Shown: positions 26,985 to 36,907, counted from the first letter of the stretch. The stretch: DNA of 64,000 bases from FEB-12 sp964503315 (GCA_964503315.1 CAZCZL010000003.1:186001-250000); one strand, 5' to 3'. Made by a program: numbers and translations. Notes: generated by a model from the letters alone, not told the origin.

Positions 26985-28940
26985 TCATCCTCTTTTCACT
27001 CGAATCCGACGAGTGACTGTTTCGCCGTCGGCGATTACTTTCAGATAGTAGACGCCATCGGGAGAGGCGGAAATATCTATCGGCACAAATCCTTCTTTAT
27101 ATCCCTTTAAGGTCTGCTCAAAGACGGTTGAAGAACTGTCTTCGGTGACAATCCTGATTGACGCATCGGTCGGCGAATCAAAAAAGAGATCGACTTCGAA
27201 CTTGCCGTCGTTGCGCGGCGGGAAGGGCTGGACAATGGGAAGTTCGTTATCCGGTGCGATAGTCTCAACACCGGGAGCGACAGAGAACCAATGGTTGATG
27301 TTACTTCCAAAGTCGGAGCCGAAGGATTTGATGAGTCTTCCTTCAAAATCCAAGATGCGCACGAAGCCATAGCCGCCTTCGATATTAAACCAGAAGTCGA
27401 GACCATCGCCGCCGGTATCGTTGACGATGAATTGATAGCAGTTCGGCTCGAGATCAAAGGTGTCGCGATAGGTAGTTTTGGCAGATAGCGAACCTTGCGG
27501 TCGCTCGAAGACGAGGTCGCCGTTGACATTGGTCAAGCGATATGACGTATGACTTGAGTCATTGTTGGTTCGCATCACCACGATGATCTTATTCGTGTAA
27601 TGTGGTGGCGTAAGCGGGCTCGAGGTCAGGTGGTTGTCTTCAGGGTATTCGTCGTCCTGGCCATTTGGCGCACTGAGGAAAATAGAGAACTGCGAGGTAT
27701 CACCGGGTACGGGGAGTTGCCCCGGTAAGGTGACGGTGGCATACGCCTGCGGCGGGAGTGAGCCGGTCCAGACATATTTCTTCGAGTAATCGAGTGACGC
27801 GCCGTAGCGGACGGTAACGGATGTCAGCGTGTCACTTCCCTGGTTCTTCATGACAAAAGTTGGCTGCGCACAGATCGGATTGAGGCGAGAGTATTCATCC
27901 TCCATGCTCGGGGCTATGATCTCCTCGACGGAGACATCATTGGTCGCCCATGGACTACGGCAATGAAAGAGGTATGAATAGATATGCCAGTTGGCGGTCG
28001 GTTTGTGTGGATTGATATATGGCTCCATAGCGATGTCAACGGTGTGCTGCTCCTGGTCGCTCAAAGAGTAGTCATACCAATCCGGGAAGACCACGGAACC
28101 GGGACACCAGTTGGCGCGGTCGAATATCCAGGTGCCGGACTGCGGATAAAGCGGATTGTCACCGCACTCACGCCAGAGCTGGCGTTGACCAACGAGCTTG
28201 TCGTCGAAGAAGACCTGACGGTATTTGCTGCAGAACTCGGCGCAGTTGGCGGAGTCATCCATGCCGTGGCCGGTCTGATGAATGCGAAGGCGAGCAAGGT
28301 CTGCGCCCTCGACTGGAGCGAAAGTTATCGGATGGAGAGCGTTTTCGATAGGCTGCGCGGTGTCACCATACAGAAAACTTCCGCACCAGAGTGTGTCCAT
28401 GCGGATGACCTCAAGCGAGGGGCGGCCCTCGATAATCACAAAGTCGAGCGATATCTTCCAGCCGCGATCATCGTTCTTCTCGTAGCCGCCATGGACGAAG
28501 TCGATCAACACGGAGTCATGGAGAAGATTGGCGAAATCGGTGATATCGACATGCCAGTCAAGCCGCCATTCGGAGTCGAAGCGCCAGCCGTACGGTGAGA
28601 TGGTGCGGGCCAATTCGATGTTTTGCGCCGGCGCCGCCTCTCCCCCGGATTTGCGGAGGTAGATGGCGTCGATATAATCCCACTCTCCGCAATGTTGGCT
28701 ATCCGGACAGGCATAGGTGATCCAGAGAACGACTTTGCGATAGGTCATGTCGGATGGCGGAAAGACCGCCCACTTTGGATAGTAGGCGATGCCTTGTGAG
28801 GGATCAGTCACTACCTTGACCTCGTTGTGCGAGACCACATGGTGGCGCCGACCATTCTCGGTGGCCGTGGCCGACATTGAGACCAGAAGCGTCATGGCCA
28901 GAGTCAGCCATAGAATCAAGATGTGCTGACGAGATCGCAT
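26985..28940 (-). CDS. Secreted PNGase F-like peptide-N-glycosidase with C-terminal sorting-type domain
   Basis: A 651-aa secreted protein with a signal peptide ending near SATAT. Residues 60-330 match peptide:N-glycosidase F as I recall it: HCGEWDYIDAIYL (Asp88, aligning with catalytic Asp60), TGHGMDDSANCAEFC (Glu235, aligning with Glu206) and GTWIFDRANWCPG. His150 stands where PNGase F has the helper Glu118. The middle holds beta-sandwich regions. The last 80 residues (FPPRNDGKFEVDLFF to GVYYLKVIADGETVTRRI) resemble a type A T9SS C-terminal domain. It should release N-glycans from glycoproteins. It follows the mannosidase gene by 5 bases. Confidence 0.82.
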   Translation of the reverse strand: MRSRQHILILWLTLAMTLLVSMSATATENGRRHHVVSHNEVKVVTDPSQGIAYYPKWAVFPPSDMTYRKVVLWITYACPDSQHCGEWDYIDAIYLRKSGGEAAPAQNIELARTISPYGWRFDSEWRLDWHVDITDFANLLHDSVLIDFVHGGYEKNDDRGWKISLDFVIIEGRPSLEVIRMDTLWCGSFLYGDTAQPIENALHPITFAPVEGADLARLRIHQTGHGMDDSANCAEFCSKYRQVFFDDKLVGQRQLWRECGDNPLYPQSGTWIFDRANWCPGSVVFPDWYDYSLSDQEQHTVDIAMEPYINPHKPTANWHIYSYLFHCRSPWATNDVSVEEIIAPSMEDEYSRLNPICAQPTFVMKNQGSDTLTSVTVRYGASLDYSKKYVWTGSLPPQAYATVTLPGQLPVPGDTSQFSIFLSAPNGQDDEYPEDNHLTSSPLTPPHYTNKIIVVMRTNNDSSHTSYRLTNVNGDLVFERPQGSLSAKTTYRDTFDLEPNCYQFIVNDTGGDGLDFWFNIEGGYGFVRILDFEGRLIKSFGSDFGSNINHWFSVAPGVETIAPDNELPIVQPFPPRNDGKFEVDLFFDSPTDASIRIVTEDSSSTVFEQTLKGYKEGFVPIDISASPDGVYYLKVIADGETVTRRIRVKRG

Positions 28941-28945
28941 GGCGG

Positions 28946-31900
28946 CTACCTCTTCCCTTTCTTGGCAGTAGGCACATGGAAGAGCATTGACTTACCGACC
29001 TCTTGCTTGACGAGTCCGGGGCCGGTAATAAATAGGTTGAGCGCCTGACCACCCTTGCACTGGAACATGCGAAGTTCAATCGGATGCAGGCCGGCTTTAA
29101 GGGCGATCTTGCCGGGGACTTCGCCATCGCCATGTACACCGTCATTATCTATAAGCAGGCTGTCGCCGATAATGAGGCCGCTGCCATCATCGGAGTTCAG
29201 ACCAAGTTCATAGAGACCATCGACGGGGACGCTAATGTATCCCTTGAAGACAAGCCCGTAATCCTCTGGACGCGCGATAGATGGAATGATGATTGTATCG
29301 GCCACTAATTCTTTGGCTGGCTTGACTGTCGTGAAATCCGGGAGCTTGGTCCATTCGCCTTCATAGTATGCGAGTTGGAGTCCGGGGGCAGTCTTGGAGA
29401 CAGCTGCAGGCTCACGAGGAATCAGTTTCTGAACTGTCAGCTTGGTGACTGGGCCGGCGGGTTCATCCTTAACGAATGGCATGGCCATGACGGTTGCAGT
29501 CTGGTTGACAGCGAATGGCCGCTCAAAAATCGCTGAGGATTTGGTCGGTGTGGTGCCATCGACCGCATACCGAACCGTGGTGCCGGGGAATGGTGTGGAA
29601 AGAGCGACCATCGTGCTATCGATAAAGGCAGTCTGGTCAGCGGCGATGCGGGCGAACTTGGCATTGGCCTGATCGTAAAGAGGGGCTGAGGGTGCAATGT
29701 CGTCGCGTGAACCGTTCACATAAGACATAGCCAACAGTTTCAAGCGCGGTTCCTTGGGAAGTTCAAGCACCCAATTGGCCATGCCGAGCTTGACCCGAAC
29801 CAGATAGAGGTAGGTGAATTTGTAGGTGTCGTTCTTCCCTTCGGAAGTGTGCCGGTGCGTGCCAACCCACGCGACGGGGGTTTGATTGACGTACGCTGGT
29901 AGAATCTCCGATAGGTCGGAAACCATCCGACCATTAACCATGCGATTATTCCACTGACCAATTGGCTCTGAATATTCTGCGAGTGCAATTGTATCAATTC
30001 GCCCAAGAGGATTTTCTGTTCCGATCATTGTTACAAAAAGCCCAGTAGAGACTGGGCCACCCGTAGCCATTAACAAGAGATGGGCCTCTTCCAGTTCAGG
30101 TTTACGGATGTCAAACCTCTGACCGTCGCAAGAGACGACATTCATTGCGCCATCGGTCGTGGGGCCGAAGGTGAATTTCACGCCGCGATAGTTCAGTGTA
30201 TCCGGAAGCAATTCACCCGCAAGAGAGTTGCCGGAGCCATCGATGTTGCCATCGGTTTTGTTGATGTCGGTGGAGATGCCGTCAAGATTGTACGGCAGTG
30301 CGACCGGCTGTGAGACGAGCGGCTGAACCATCATCATCTTGGGGAGACCAAGGCGGACAGCAAACGCTTTTGGCTGAAATGGCGTGAGCGAGAAGGTCAG
30401 CTTGTCTTTGGCGGAAGTCGCCGGGCCGATCTCTTCTTCCTGACCGTTGACTTCGCGGGCGGAGACGATCGGACGACCGAAATTGATCGTTATATTCTCG
30501 GCCGGTTTCCCCTGCAGTTCGCGGACACGGATGATGATCTCATCGGTGCTCTCGGCCATCTTGATAGCGTTGACCATCACCTGCTGTGTCGGATTGCTAT
30601 TCTGCGTGAGTGACAGAAGCGAATGCGATTTGCCCAGTTTGCCGGGGTGTTGCGGGACCTCGTAGACTTGGAGCGGTTGATTGAGACGTGCGGCCTGCCA
30701 GGGGATATCGGAGTCGAGCACCGGGCCGGTGTGACCGGCAATTGCGAAAGTGAAGTCATGTTTCCCGATATCCTGTGAGCTCTGGTCGCCGACCCAACTC
30801 CAGGTGTCAAAGACTCCCGGCGTATGAATCAGGGTGAGGCGCAGGGTCTGGTTGTCGGGGTGGTCCCAGCCGTATTTGCAGTCATTGAGAATGGAGACGC
30901 CGTAGGAGTTGTCGGTGGCGGTCTGGTCGGCCCACATATGGCCGGGGACCTCGTACTTCTCTTTCTTGTTAATGCCGCGCTTGATGGCGCCGAGGCCGAG
31001 GTCGTAAGTGACGGTGTCGTTGACGCCGTTCAGTTTGAAGGCGGCTTTGAGGAGCGTTTCTTTTTCTGCCCAATCGACATGGTTGATGAACTCGATCCGG
31101 TCACCGGCAGAGCCGGCGGCGAGACGGATGATCGTTTCGTAGGTCGAGTTGTTGTGCGTGCGAGTGATTTTGACCGCGCCGCGAACCAACCCTCCTTCAA
31201 TCACCTCAATTTTCGGTGTGCCGCCAACTGACTCTTTAACGCCAGCGAGCAGGTCTTCGTACTGAATTTCCCAGGCGGGCCATTGCCGCGGTTTGTTGAA
31301 GATTAGTTGCCACTCTATGGGAGCGGCCAAGAGTTCTTTGTTGGTAAGTTTGTCGAAGATTGAAGTGACGTCGCCGTTGGTGTCGAGTGAGACCTTATAG
31401 CGCGAGTTTTCCAACTTACTGGTGGTCGCACCGACATGATCCCGGGACTCGCATTCAATTTCACCGGAGGCTTTAGCCCTTCGCAAATCATAAACGGCAA
31501 ACCCAGCTGACGGAACCTTCGCCAAGAAAAGTACTTTGTACTTGCCTTCAAAACCCTGCTCCCCAAATTGGACTTTCACTTCTCTACCATCTGGTCCAAA
31601 CACTTCTCCCACGATAAATGAAGTGTCTATTTCCACCTCCACCACCTCTTCCCGCTCTATGGCAAGAGGGTTATAGACAACCACCGTCTTCCCTTTGCCG
31701 CGCGTGTCGAGAGCGGGGGTAATGGCGGAAATGGCATCGGTTTGGATATTGGCGAACTGATTCAGGGAAAGAAGTTCATCGGACCAGGAATATTCATAGG
31801 CCTCGGGAATCGAGGTACCGGTCAGGTCATCATGGAATTGATGCCAGAGAAAGCGCACCCACGCCTCGCGAAGGGTTTCACGCGGGTAGGTGTAGCCGTT

Positions 31901-32920
31901 GAGCAGTGAGGCGGTGACAGCGGCACGCTCGGCAGCATCGGCGAGCTGTTCGTTGCGACGGTTCCAGCGCTTCATGGCGGCCTGCGAGGTGTAACATCCG
32001 ACGCCGTGGCGGGTCATGACCAGTTCGCCATCGTATTTCTGCAGTTTAGCGTCAGGGAATTCGGCGACCAGTTTAGGGAGGTCATCTGCTCCGACCGAGG
32101 CAACCGTCATGGGGCCATCGGACTTGATAGATCTCTGGAGCCAGTCAACCGTGAGGGATTCCGGCGCGCCGCCAACATCGCCGGTGCCGATGTACATGTA
32201 CGACAGATAGGCGCCAGTCTCTTTGCCAAGACTGTTGGCCATATTCAGCCAGAGGGTGTCACGGGAAAGATCATCCTTGATCTTAGCGACGTAGTTGCCG
32301 GTCTTGAGTCCGGCGATAACGGTGGAGCCATCGACTCCCTGCCATTCACCGATGGAGAACGGGACGGGGACGGAACATCCCCAGGTCAGTTTCTGCGTCG
32401 AGAATGATTTCAGGCCGCAATGTTTGGCTATCGACGGAAGAGCATAGCCGAAGCCGAAGCAATCCGGCATGAAGATATCATAGCTTTGCTTTCCGAACTC
32501 TCTCTTGTAGAAGCCATTGCCGTAGAGGGCATGACGGGTGAGGGACTCGAAGGATGGGATATTGACATCGCAGGCATCGACCCAGGCACCGGTGACGCGC
32601 CAGCGACCATCGGCGATATACTTTTTGAGGCGCTCGTAGTCATCCGGATAGTACTCTTTCATCAGCATGTAGCGGAATGCGCCTTCAAAGCTGAAGACGT
32701 AATCCGGATAGAGGTCAAGGAGCTTGAAATTGTCATGCAGGGTGTTGGGGATATACTCCTCGATGGTGTTTTTGATGGTCCAGCGCCACTGGGTGTCCAA
32801 ATGGGCGGTGGATACGACCCCGACTTTGGGCTTGGGAGTCGTAGTCTCCTTGGTCTGGGCCAGGATCGCGGACGAAATCAGGAAGATCGCCGCAATGAGA
32901 ATTGTCAATCGAGTACGCAC
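28946..32920 (-). CDS. Secreted GH38 alpha-mannosidase with C-terminal PA14 domain
   Basis: A 1324-aa enzyme with a signal peptide (MRTRLTILIAAIFLISSAILAQ). The GH38 catalytic domain starts near residue 33 with zinc ligands in TAHLDTQWRW (His40, Asp42) and the nucleophile Asp153 in MPDCFGFG. The usual middle and beta-rich C-terminal mannosidase domains reach about 860. Beyond these come a region of unknown fold (870-1075), a chitobiase-C-like strand module with VRYAVDGTTPTKSS, and a PA14 domain (about 1185-1315, DYGLVFKGYISVPVDGLYEL). GH38 enzymes cleave alpha-mannosides of N-glycans. The gene lies between a sugar importer and a PNGase F-like gene. Confidence 0.9.
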   Translation of the reverse strand: MRTRLTILIAAIFLISSAILAQTKETTTPKPKVGVVSTAHLDTQWRWTIKNTIEEYIPNTLHDNFKLLDLYPDYVFSFEGAFRYMLMKEYYPDDYERLKKYIADGRWRVTGAWVDACDVNIPSFESLTRHALYGNGFYKREFGKQSYDIFMPDCFGFGYALPSIAKHCGLKSFSTQKLTWGCSVPVPFSIGEWQGVDGSTVIAGLKTGNYVAKIKDDLSRDTLWLNMANSLGKETGAYLSYMYIGTGDVGGAPESLTVDWLQRSIKSDGPMTVASVGADDLPKLVAEFPDAKLQKYDGELVMTRHGVGCYTSQAAMKRWNRRNEQLADAAERAAVTASLLNGYTYPRETLREAWVRFLWHQFHDDLTGTSIPEAYEYSWSDELLSLNQFANIQTDAISAITPALDTRGKGKTVVVYNPLAIEREEVVEVEIDTSFIVGEVFGPDGREVKVQFGEQGFEGKYKVLFLAKVPSAGFAVYDLRRAKASGEIECESRDHVGATTSKLENSRYKVSLDTNGDVTSIFDKLTNKELLAAPIEWQLIFNKPRQWPAWEIQYEDLLAGVKESVGGTPKIEVIEGGLVRGAVKITRTHNNSTYETIIRLAAGSAGDRIEFINHVDWAEKETLLKAAFKLNGVNDTVTYDLGLGAIKRGINKKEKYEVPGHMWADQTATDNSYGVSILNDCKYGWDHPDNQTLRLTLIHTPGVFDTWSWVGDQSSQDIGKHDFTFAIAGHTGPVLDSDIPWQAARLNQPLQVYEVPQHPGKLGKSHSLLSLTQNSNPTQQVMVNAIKMAESTDEIIIRVRELQGKPAENITINFGRPIVSAREVNGQEEEIGPATSAKDKLTFSLTPFQPKAFAVRLGLPKMMMVQPLVSQPVALPYNLDGISTDINKTDGNIDGSGNSLAGELLPDTLNYRGVKFTFGPTTDGAMNVVSCDGQRFDIRKPELEEAHLLLMATGGPVSTGLFVTMIGTENPLGRIDTIALAEYSEPIGQWNNRMVNGRMVSDLSEILPAYVNQTPVAWVGTHRHTSEGKNDTYKFTYLYLVRVKLGMANWVLELPKEPRLKLLAMSYVNGSRDDIAPSAPLYDQANAKFARIAADQTAFIDSTMVALSTPFPGTTVRYAVDGTTPTKSSAIFERPFAVNQTATVMAMPFVKDEPAGPVTKLTVQKLIPREPAAVSKTAPGLQLAYYEGEWTKLPDFTTVKPAKELVADTIIIPSIARPEDYGLVFKGYISVPVDGLYELGLNSDDGSGLIIGDSLLIDNDGVHGDGEVPGKIALKAGLHPIELRMFQCKGGQALNLFITGPGLVKQEVGKSMLFHVPTAKKGKR

Positions 32921-32931
32921 CTCTGCGCTCC

Positions 32932-34317
32932 TTATGATGAAGATGTTACTTTGCCTTTAGCGCTGTCCTGGGTTGCGCCGCGGAGTCGCCGCATCAACCC
33001 TTTTTGCTTCAATCTATCAAAGAGGACCGCGGCGAGGATGACCAGGCCGAGGACAACTTTCTGCGTATAGGTTTCGATATTCGTGAGGTTCATGCCGTTC
33101 TGGATGACGGCGATGATAAACGCTCCGATAAGTGTGCCGATGATCTTCCCCTCTCCCCCGCTCAGACTGGTACCGCCGACAACAACCGCGGCGATCACGT
33201 AGAGTTCGTACGTAAGACCATATGTTGGCGCGCCGGATTTGAGTTGGGAGGCCATGATGATGCCGCCAAGTCCGGCCAACAGTCCGGAGAGGGTATATAC
33301 AAACAATAGGACGCGGTTGACATTAATACCGGCGAGGCGCGCGGCTTCTGGGTTTCCGCCGACGGCGTAGATGTAACGTCCGAGCAATGACCGTTCCATG
33401 ACAACCCAGGCGAGAAAATAGAGGAGGATCATCAACAGCACCGCAATCGGCAGGTCGAGAAGCGGCTCTGTGCCACGTCCGAGCCAAACAAAATTGTCGG
33501 GGAGCTGGTAGATCGGTTTTCCTTGCGAGATGATATAGGCGATACCGGCGGCAACCTGCATCATAGCGAGAGTGGCGATGAAGGGCGGTATCTTGAAGCC
33601 GGTGATCATCAGTCCGCTGAAGGCGCCAGTTAGACTGCAGACGACTAATGCGGCCAGACCGGCCATCAGAATGCCGAGAGTTGATATCTCTGTCCCGCCT
33701 AGTGTGCCGGCGACCCAGGCGATGACAACAGCTGAAAGCGCGATGAGGCTCCCAACCGACAGGTCAATGCCAGCCGTGATGATCACCATCGTCATGCCGA
33801 TGGCAATGATGGCGATTACAACTATCTGATTGGCGACATTGCGGAGGTTGTCGGCCAGCAGGAAAGTCGGCCAGTTTTGTTTGGGAGGGGTCAGGATCTG
33901 AGCGCCTGAGATCGGGCGGGAATCGCGAAACCCTTCCACAATCGGCCGGGTAGCATCGGTAGTAACGACGGCAATGACTGTGGGCCCGGTCGTGTCGCCA
34001 GATAGTTCGGTTCTCAATTCTGAAGGATCGCCAACGTATCCGGCGGCATTGTAGCCGGCAGAACGAAGCAGACGCTTCATCTCGTTAGCGAATTCGACCT
34101 CTGAAGGGTTCGTTCCAGATAGAATGAGGACGCGTCCCTTTTGTGGGTAATGCGAGACCACTTCGCGGCTGAGAAGTTCGGCTCCTTCTTTACCGGTGGT
34201 TGTCTGTTCCGTGACGGTCAGAACGGAAAAGAGGATACAGAGCAGTATGAGGACAATGAGCATCCCATAGTCTGAGATAAAGCGAGTGACGACTGAGTCG
34301 CGTTTGGGATTGCTCAT
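32932..34317 (-). CDS. Ribose-type sugar ABC permease with an extra extracytoplasmic domain
   Basis: A 461-aa permease of the RbsC/XylH class (BPD_transp_2). From residue 165 it is a normal family member: IAIGMTMVIITAGIDLSVGS and later SGGEGKIIGTLIGAFIIAVIQNGMN. The usual length is about 320. Here about 110 residues (roughly 39-148) are inserted between helix 1 and helix 2, with an alpha/beta look (GRVLILSGTNPSEVEFANEM, PTVIAVVTTDATR). The insert should face the periplasm and might contact the binding protein or the substrate. The ATG overlaps the ATPase stop codon as ATGA. Confidence 0.88.
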   Translation of the reverse strand: MSNPKRDSVVTRFISDYGMLIVLILLCILFSVLTVTEQTTTGKEGAELLSREVVSHYPQKGRVLILSGTNPSEVEFANEMKRLLRSAGYNAAGYVGDPSELRTELSGDTTGPTVIAVVTTDATRPIVEGFRDSRPISGAQILTPPKQNWPTFLLADNLRNVANQIVVIAIIAIGMTMVIITAGIDLSVGSLIALSAVVIAWVAGTLGGTEISTLGILMAGLAALVVCSLTGAFSGLMITGFKIPPFIATLAMMQVAAGIAYIISQGKPIYQLPDNFVWLGRGTEPLLDLPIAVLLMILLYFLAWVVMERSLLGRYIYAVGGNPEAARLAGINVNRVLLFVYTLSGLLAGLGGIIMASQLKSGAPTYGLTYELYVIAAVVVGGTSLSGGEGKIIGTLIGAFIIAVIQNGMNLTNIETYTQKVVLGLVILAAVLFDRLKQKGLMRRLRGATQDSAKGKVTSSS

Positions 34318-35801
34318 ACGGCCATCGCCATGATCTGTTCCTGGGTTGCGGAGGCAACATCGGTGATCTCACCGCTGATCGCGCCTGCTTTCATTACCAA
34401 TATTCGGTCGCACATACCGAGGATCTCGGGGAGTTCGGAAGATATTAGGAGAATGACCTTTCCTTCGGCGGCGAGCTTACGGATGAGCAGGTACATCTCA
34501 AATTTGGCGCCGACATCGATACCGCGGGTCGGTTCATCGAAGATGATAACTTGCGAATCGACTTCGAGCCATCGCGCGACCAGCAGTTTCTGCTGGTTTC
34601 CCCCGGAGAGTGATTCGGCGCGCTGGTGCGGCGAGGAGACCTTTATCGCGAGCGACTGACGGTGCGCTTCAAAGCGGTCGGCCTCGGTCTTTAGGTCAAG
34701 AAGGCTCGCGCGAGACCATCGCGCCACACTTGAAATAGAGAAGTTTTCGCGAGCCGTGGCGCAGAGGACCAGACCCTGTCCCTTGCGGTCTTCGGTGAGG
34801 AGGCAGATACCGGCACGGATGGCGTCGCGGGGAGTCTCAATCTGGAGTTCTTTTCCGTCGAGCAAGACCTCGCCAGATGTTGCTTTATCGGCGCCAAATA
34901 TCAGCCGGGCCATTTCAGTTCGACCGGCACCCATAAGTCCGGCAAAGCCGATGATCTCTCCTGCCCGGGCGGTGAACGAGATATCTTTCACTTTGCCGCT
35001 CGAGAGTGACGTGACCTGGAGACGGATCGCGCCAGGCGTGGCGGCGCCTTTTGGGAACTCGTCGTCGAGGGAGCGGCCGACCATCAACTCGATCAGCGTG
35101 CGACGGGACATACCGGCGGCATCATTTGTGGAGACGGTAACGCCGTCGCGCATGACCGTTATCCGGTCGGCGATCTCGAGGACCTCATCGAGCCGATGGC
35201 TGATAAAGAGAATGCCGATCCCTTGCGCGGTGAGTTGGCGAAGAATGACAAAGAGGTTCTTCACTTCCCGAGGAGTCAGCGCGGCTGTCGGCTCGTCCAT
35301 GATAAGGATGCGGGCATCAACCAGCAACGCCCGCGCGATCTCCACAAGCTGCTGTTCGGAGACAGACAACGAGGAAACGCGGGTGTCGGGATGAAGGGTC
35401 AGGCCGAGGCGTTTCAGTATCTCGCTCGCCCTATGCGATTCAGAGCCTGAATGAATGGCTCCCCACCGCGTCTGTTCGCGACCCAGAAAAAGATTGGCGG
35501 CAATAGAAAGGGACGGGACGAGAGTGAACTCCTGATAAATAGCAACAATCCCGGCGCGGTGGGCATCGATAGGTGAGGCAAAGTGACGCTCGACTCCGTC
35601 TATCGTAATTGTGCCTTCATCCGGCGTGTGAACACCAGTCAGGATCTTGATAAGGGTACTTTTGCCAGCTCCGTTCTCGCCGACCAGGGCATGGATCTCC
35701 CCTGCCTTCAGTTGTAATGAACCATGGGCAATAGCCTGCACGCCCGGAAATGCTTTGCGTAGTCCGGAGACCTGCAGGAGAATAGGTGAGTCTGTCTTCA
35801 C
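34314..35801 (-). CDS. Ribose-type sugar ABC transporter ATPase (two nucleotide-binding domains)
   Basis: A 495-aa cytoplasmic ATPase of the RbsA/XylG type, two ABC modules in one chain. The first has Walker A GENGAGKST (residues 41-49), signature LSVSEQQLVEIARAL and Walker B ILIMDEPTAAL. The second has a degenerate Walker A (GLMGAGRTEMA), which is usual for this family, signature LSGGNQQKL and IIFDEPTRGID. It energises the permease encoded next and begins 30 bases after the binding-protein gene. Confidence 0.93.
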   Translation of the reverse strand: MKTDSPILLQVSGLRKAFPGVQAIAHGSLQLKAGEIHALVGENGAGKSTLIKILTGVHTPDEGTITIDGVERHFASPIDAHRAGIVAIYQEFTLVPSLSIAANLFLGREQTRWGAIHSGSESHRASEILKRLGLTLHPDTRVSSLSVSEQQLVEIARALLVDARILIMDEPTAALTPREVKNLFVILRQLTAQGIGILFISHRLDEVLEIADRITVMRDGVTVSTNDAAGMSRRTLIELMVGRSLDDEFPKGAATPGAIRLQVTSLSSGKVKDISFTARAGEIIGFAGLMGAGRTEMARLIFGADKATSGEVLLDGKELQIETPRDAIRAGICLLTEDRKGQGLVLCATARENFSISSVARWSRASLLDLKTEADRFEAHRQSLAIKVSSPHQRAESLSGGNQQKLLVARWLEVDSQVIIFDEPTRGIDVGAKFEMYLLIRKLAAEGKVILLISSELPEILGMCDRILVMKAGAISGEITDVASATQEQIMAMAV

Positions 35802-35831
35802 TGACTGCCCAACCAGTCGAACGTGATTCAG

Positions 35832-36794
35832 TTACTGAGCATCCGCCTTGGTAAAAAGACCGCACGGAATCAGGATTGTCGGCGGAACCTGATTTCCCGC
35901 GACATAGGTCGCAATCGCTTCGATCGTCTTGGCGCCGATCTCATGCGGCTTCTGGATGACATCAGCATATATCTTCCCGGCTTTGATAGCTTCGCGGGCT
36001 TCGGGGACGGCATCGAATCCGATGATCAAAACTTCCCCAAGCTTGCCGGCCTTTTCCACCGCGGCCAGCGCGCCGAGCGCGGAGTCATCGTTGATACCAA
36101 AGATCGCTTTGAGGTCGGGATTGGATTGCAAGATATCTTCGGCGGTCCGAAACGCCTGATCTTTGACGCCGTGGCCGCTCAATTTCGCGACAATCTGGAT
36201 ACCCGGATGATTCGTGATCTCGTCTTCAAAACCTTTGACTCTCTGGATGACCGACTCAACTTCGGGGTGATCAATGATGGCGACCTTTCCTTGTCCGCCG
36301 AGCGCTTCGGCCATAGCCTGGGCAGCGAGCTTGCCACCGGCGATGTTGTCCGAAGCGATATGAGAGATGATCTTGACGCCTTCGGCGAGGCAGGCGATAT
36401 CAGCGGTGAAGACCGGAATGCCCGCATCGTTGGCGGCTTTGATGGCGGTGCCGATGGATCGGGAATCGGACGGTGAAACGATTATCGCATTGACCTTTTT
36501 GACGATGAAGTCCTGCAGTTGGTCTTTTTGCCGGGCGACATCGAATTCGCCTGCGGTGATGAGGAGGTCATAACCACGCGCGGCGGCAGCTTCGGTAAGA
36601 CCAGCTTCAAGCTCCTGGTAAAAGGGATGTGTTCTCGTTAGCAGACTGACCCCAATGGTCAGTTTAACGGGCGCGACTGCTTTGTCGGCGGTCTGTCCCG
36701 TATCTGATTTCGAGCAACCGAGTGAACAGAGGAGGAAAGCACAGCTCAGCAGGAGAAAACCTGTGAGAGCGAACGAAGAGCATCGACTACGCAT
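35832..36794 (-). CDS. Ribose-type sugar ABC substrate-binding lipoprotein
   Basis: A 320-aa binding protein of the RbsB (Peripla_BP_4) family. The signal peptide ends SLGC (Cys27), so it is lipid-anchored. The mature domain begins KLTIGVSLLTRTHPFYQELEAG and shows GYDLLITAGEFD, NAIIVSPSDS and AIFGINDDSALGA, all typical of the fold. GGAG five bases before ATG 36794 decides the start over a GTG five codons upstream. It is the first gene of the importer/mannosidase/PNGase F operon, so a glycan-derived monosaccharide such as mannose is the likely ligand (inference from neighbours). Confidence 0.92.
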   Translation of the reverse strand: MRSRCSSFALTGFLLLSCAFLLCSLGCSKSDTGQTADKAVAPVKLTIGVSLLTRTHPFYQELEAGLTEAAAARGYDLLITAGEFDVARQKDQLQDFIVKKVNAIIVSPSDSRSIGTAIKAANDAGIPVFTADIACLAEGVKIISHIASDNIAGGKLAAQAMAEALGGQGKVAIIDHPEVESVIQRVKGFEDEITNHPGIQIVAKLSGHGVKDQAFRTAEDILQSNPDLKAIFGINDDSALGALAAVEKAGKLGEVLIIGFDAVPEAREAIKAGKIYADVIQKPHEIGAKTIEAIATYVAGNQVPPTILIPCGLFTKADAQ

Positions 36795-36878
36795 AGTGAC
36801 TCCACGCACGGCAGTTGAGGGTCAGCAAGTGACCGGCGGGGTCGCATCTCCTGGCGAACCTTCCGCCGACCAGTCGGA

Positions 36879-36907
36879 ATCATAACACCAAAGCGCTAGC
36901 TTGGCAA
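36879..36907 (-). promoter_or_regulatory. Promoter of the glycan-utilisation operon
   Basis: On the minus strand TTGCCA (36907-36902) and TATGAT (36884-36879) are 17 bases apart, each one base from consensus. The leader is about 80 bases. No operator palindrome is obvious. Confidence 0.6.
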
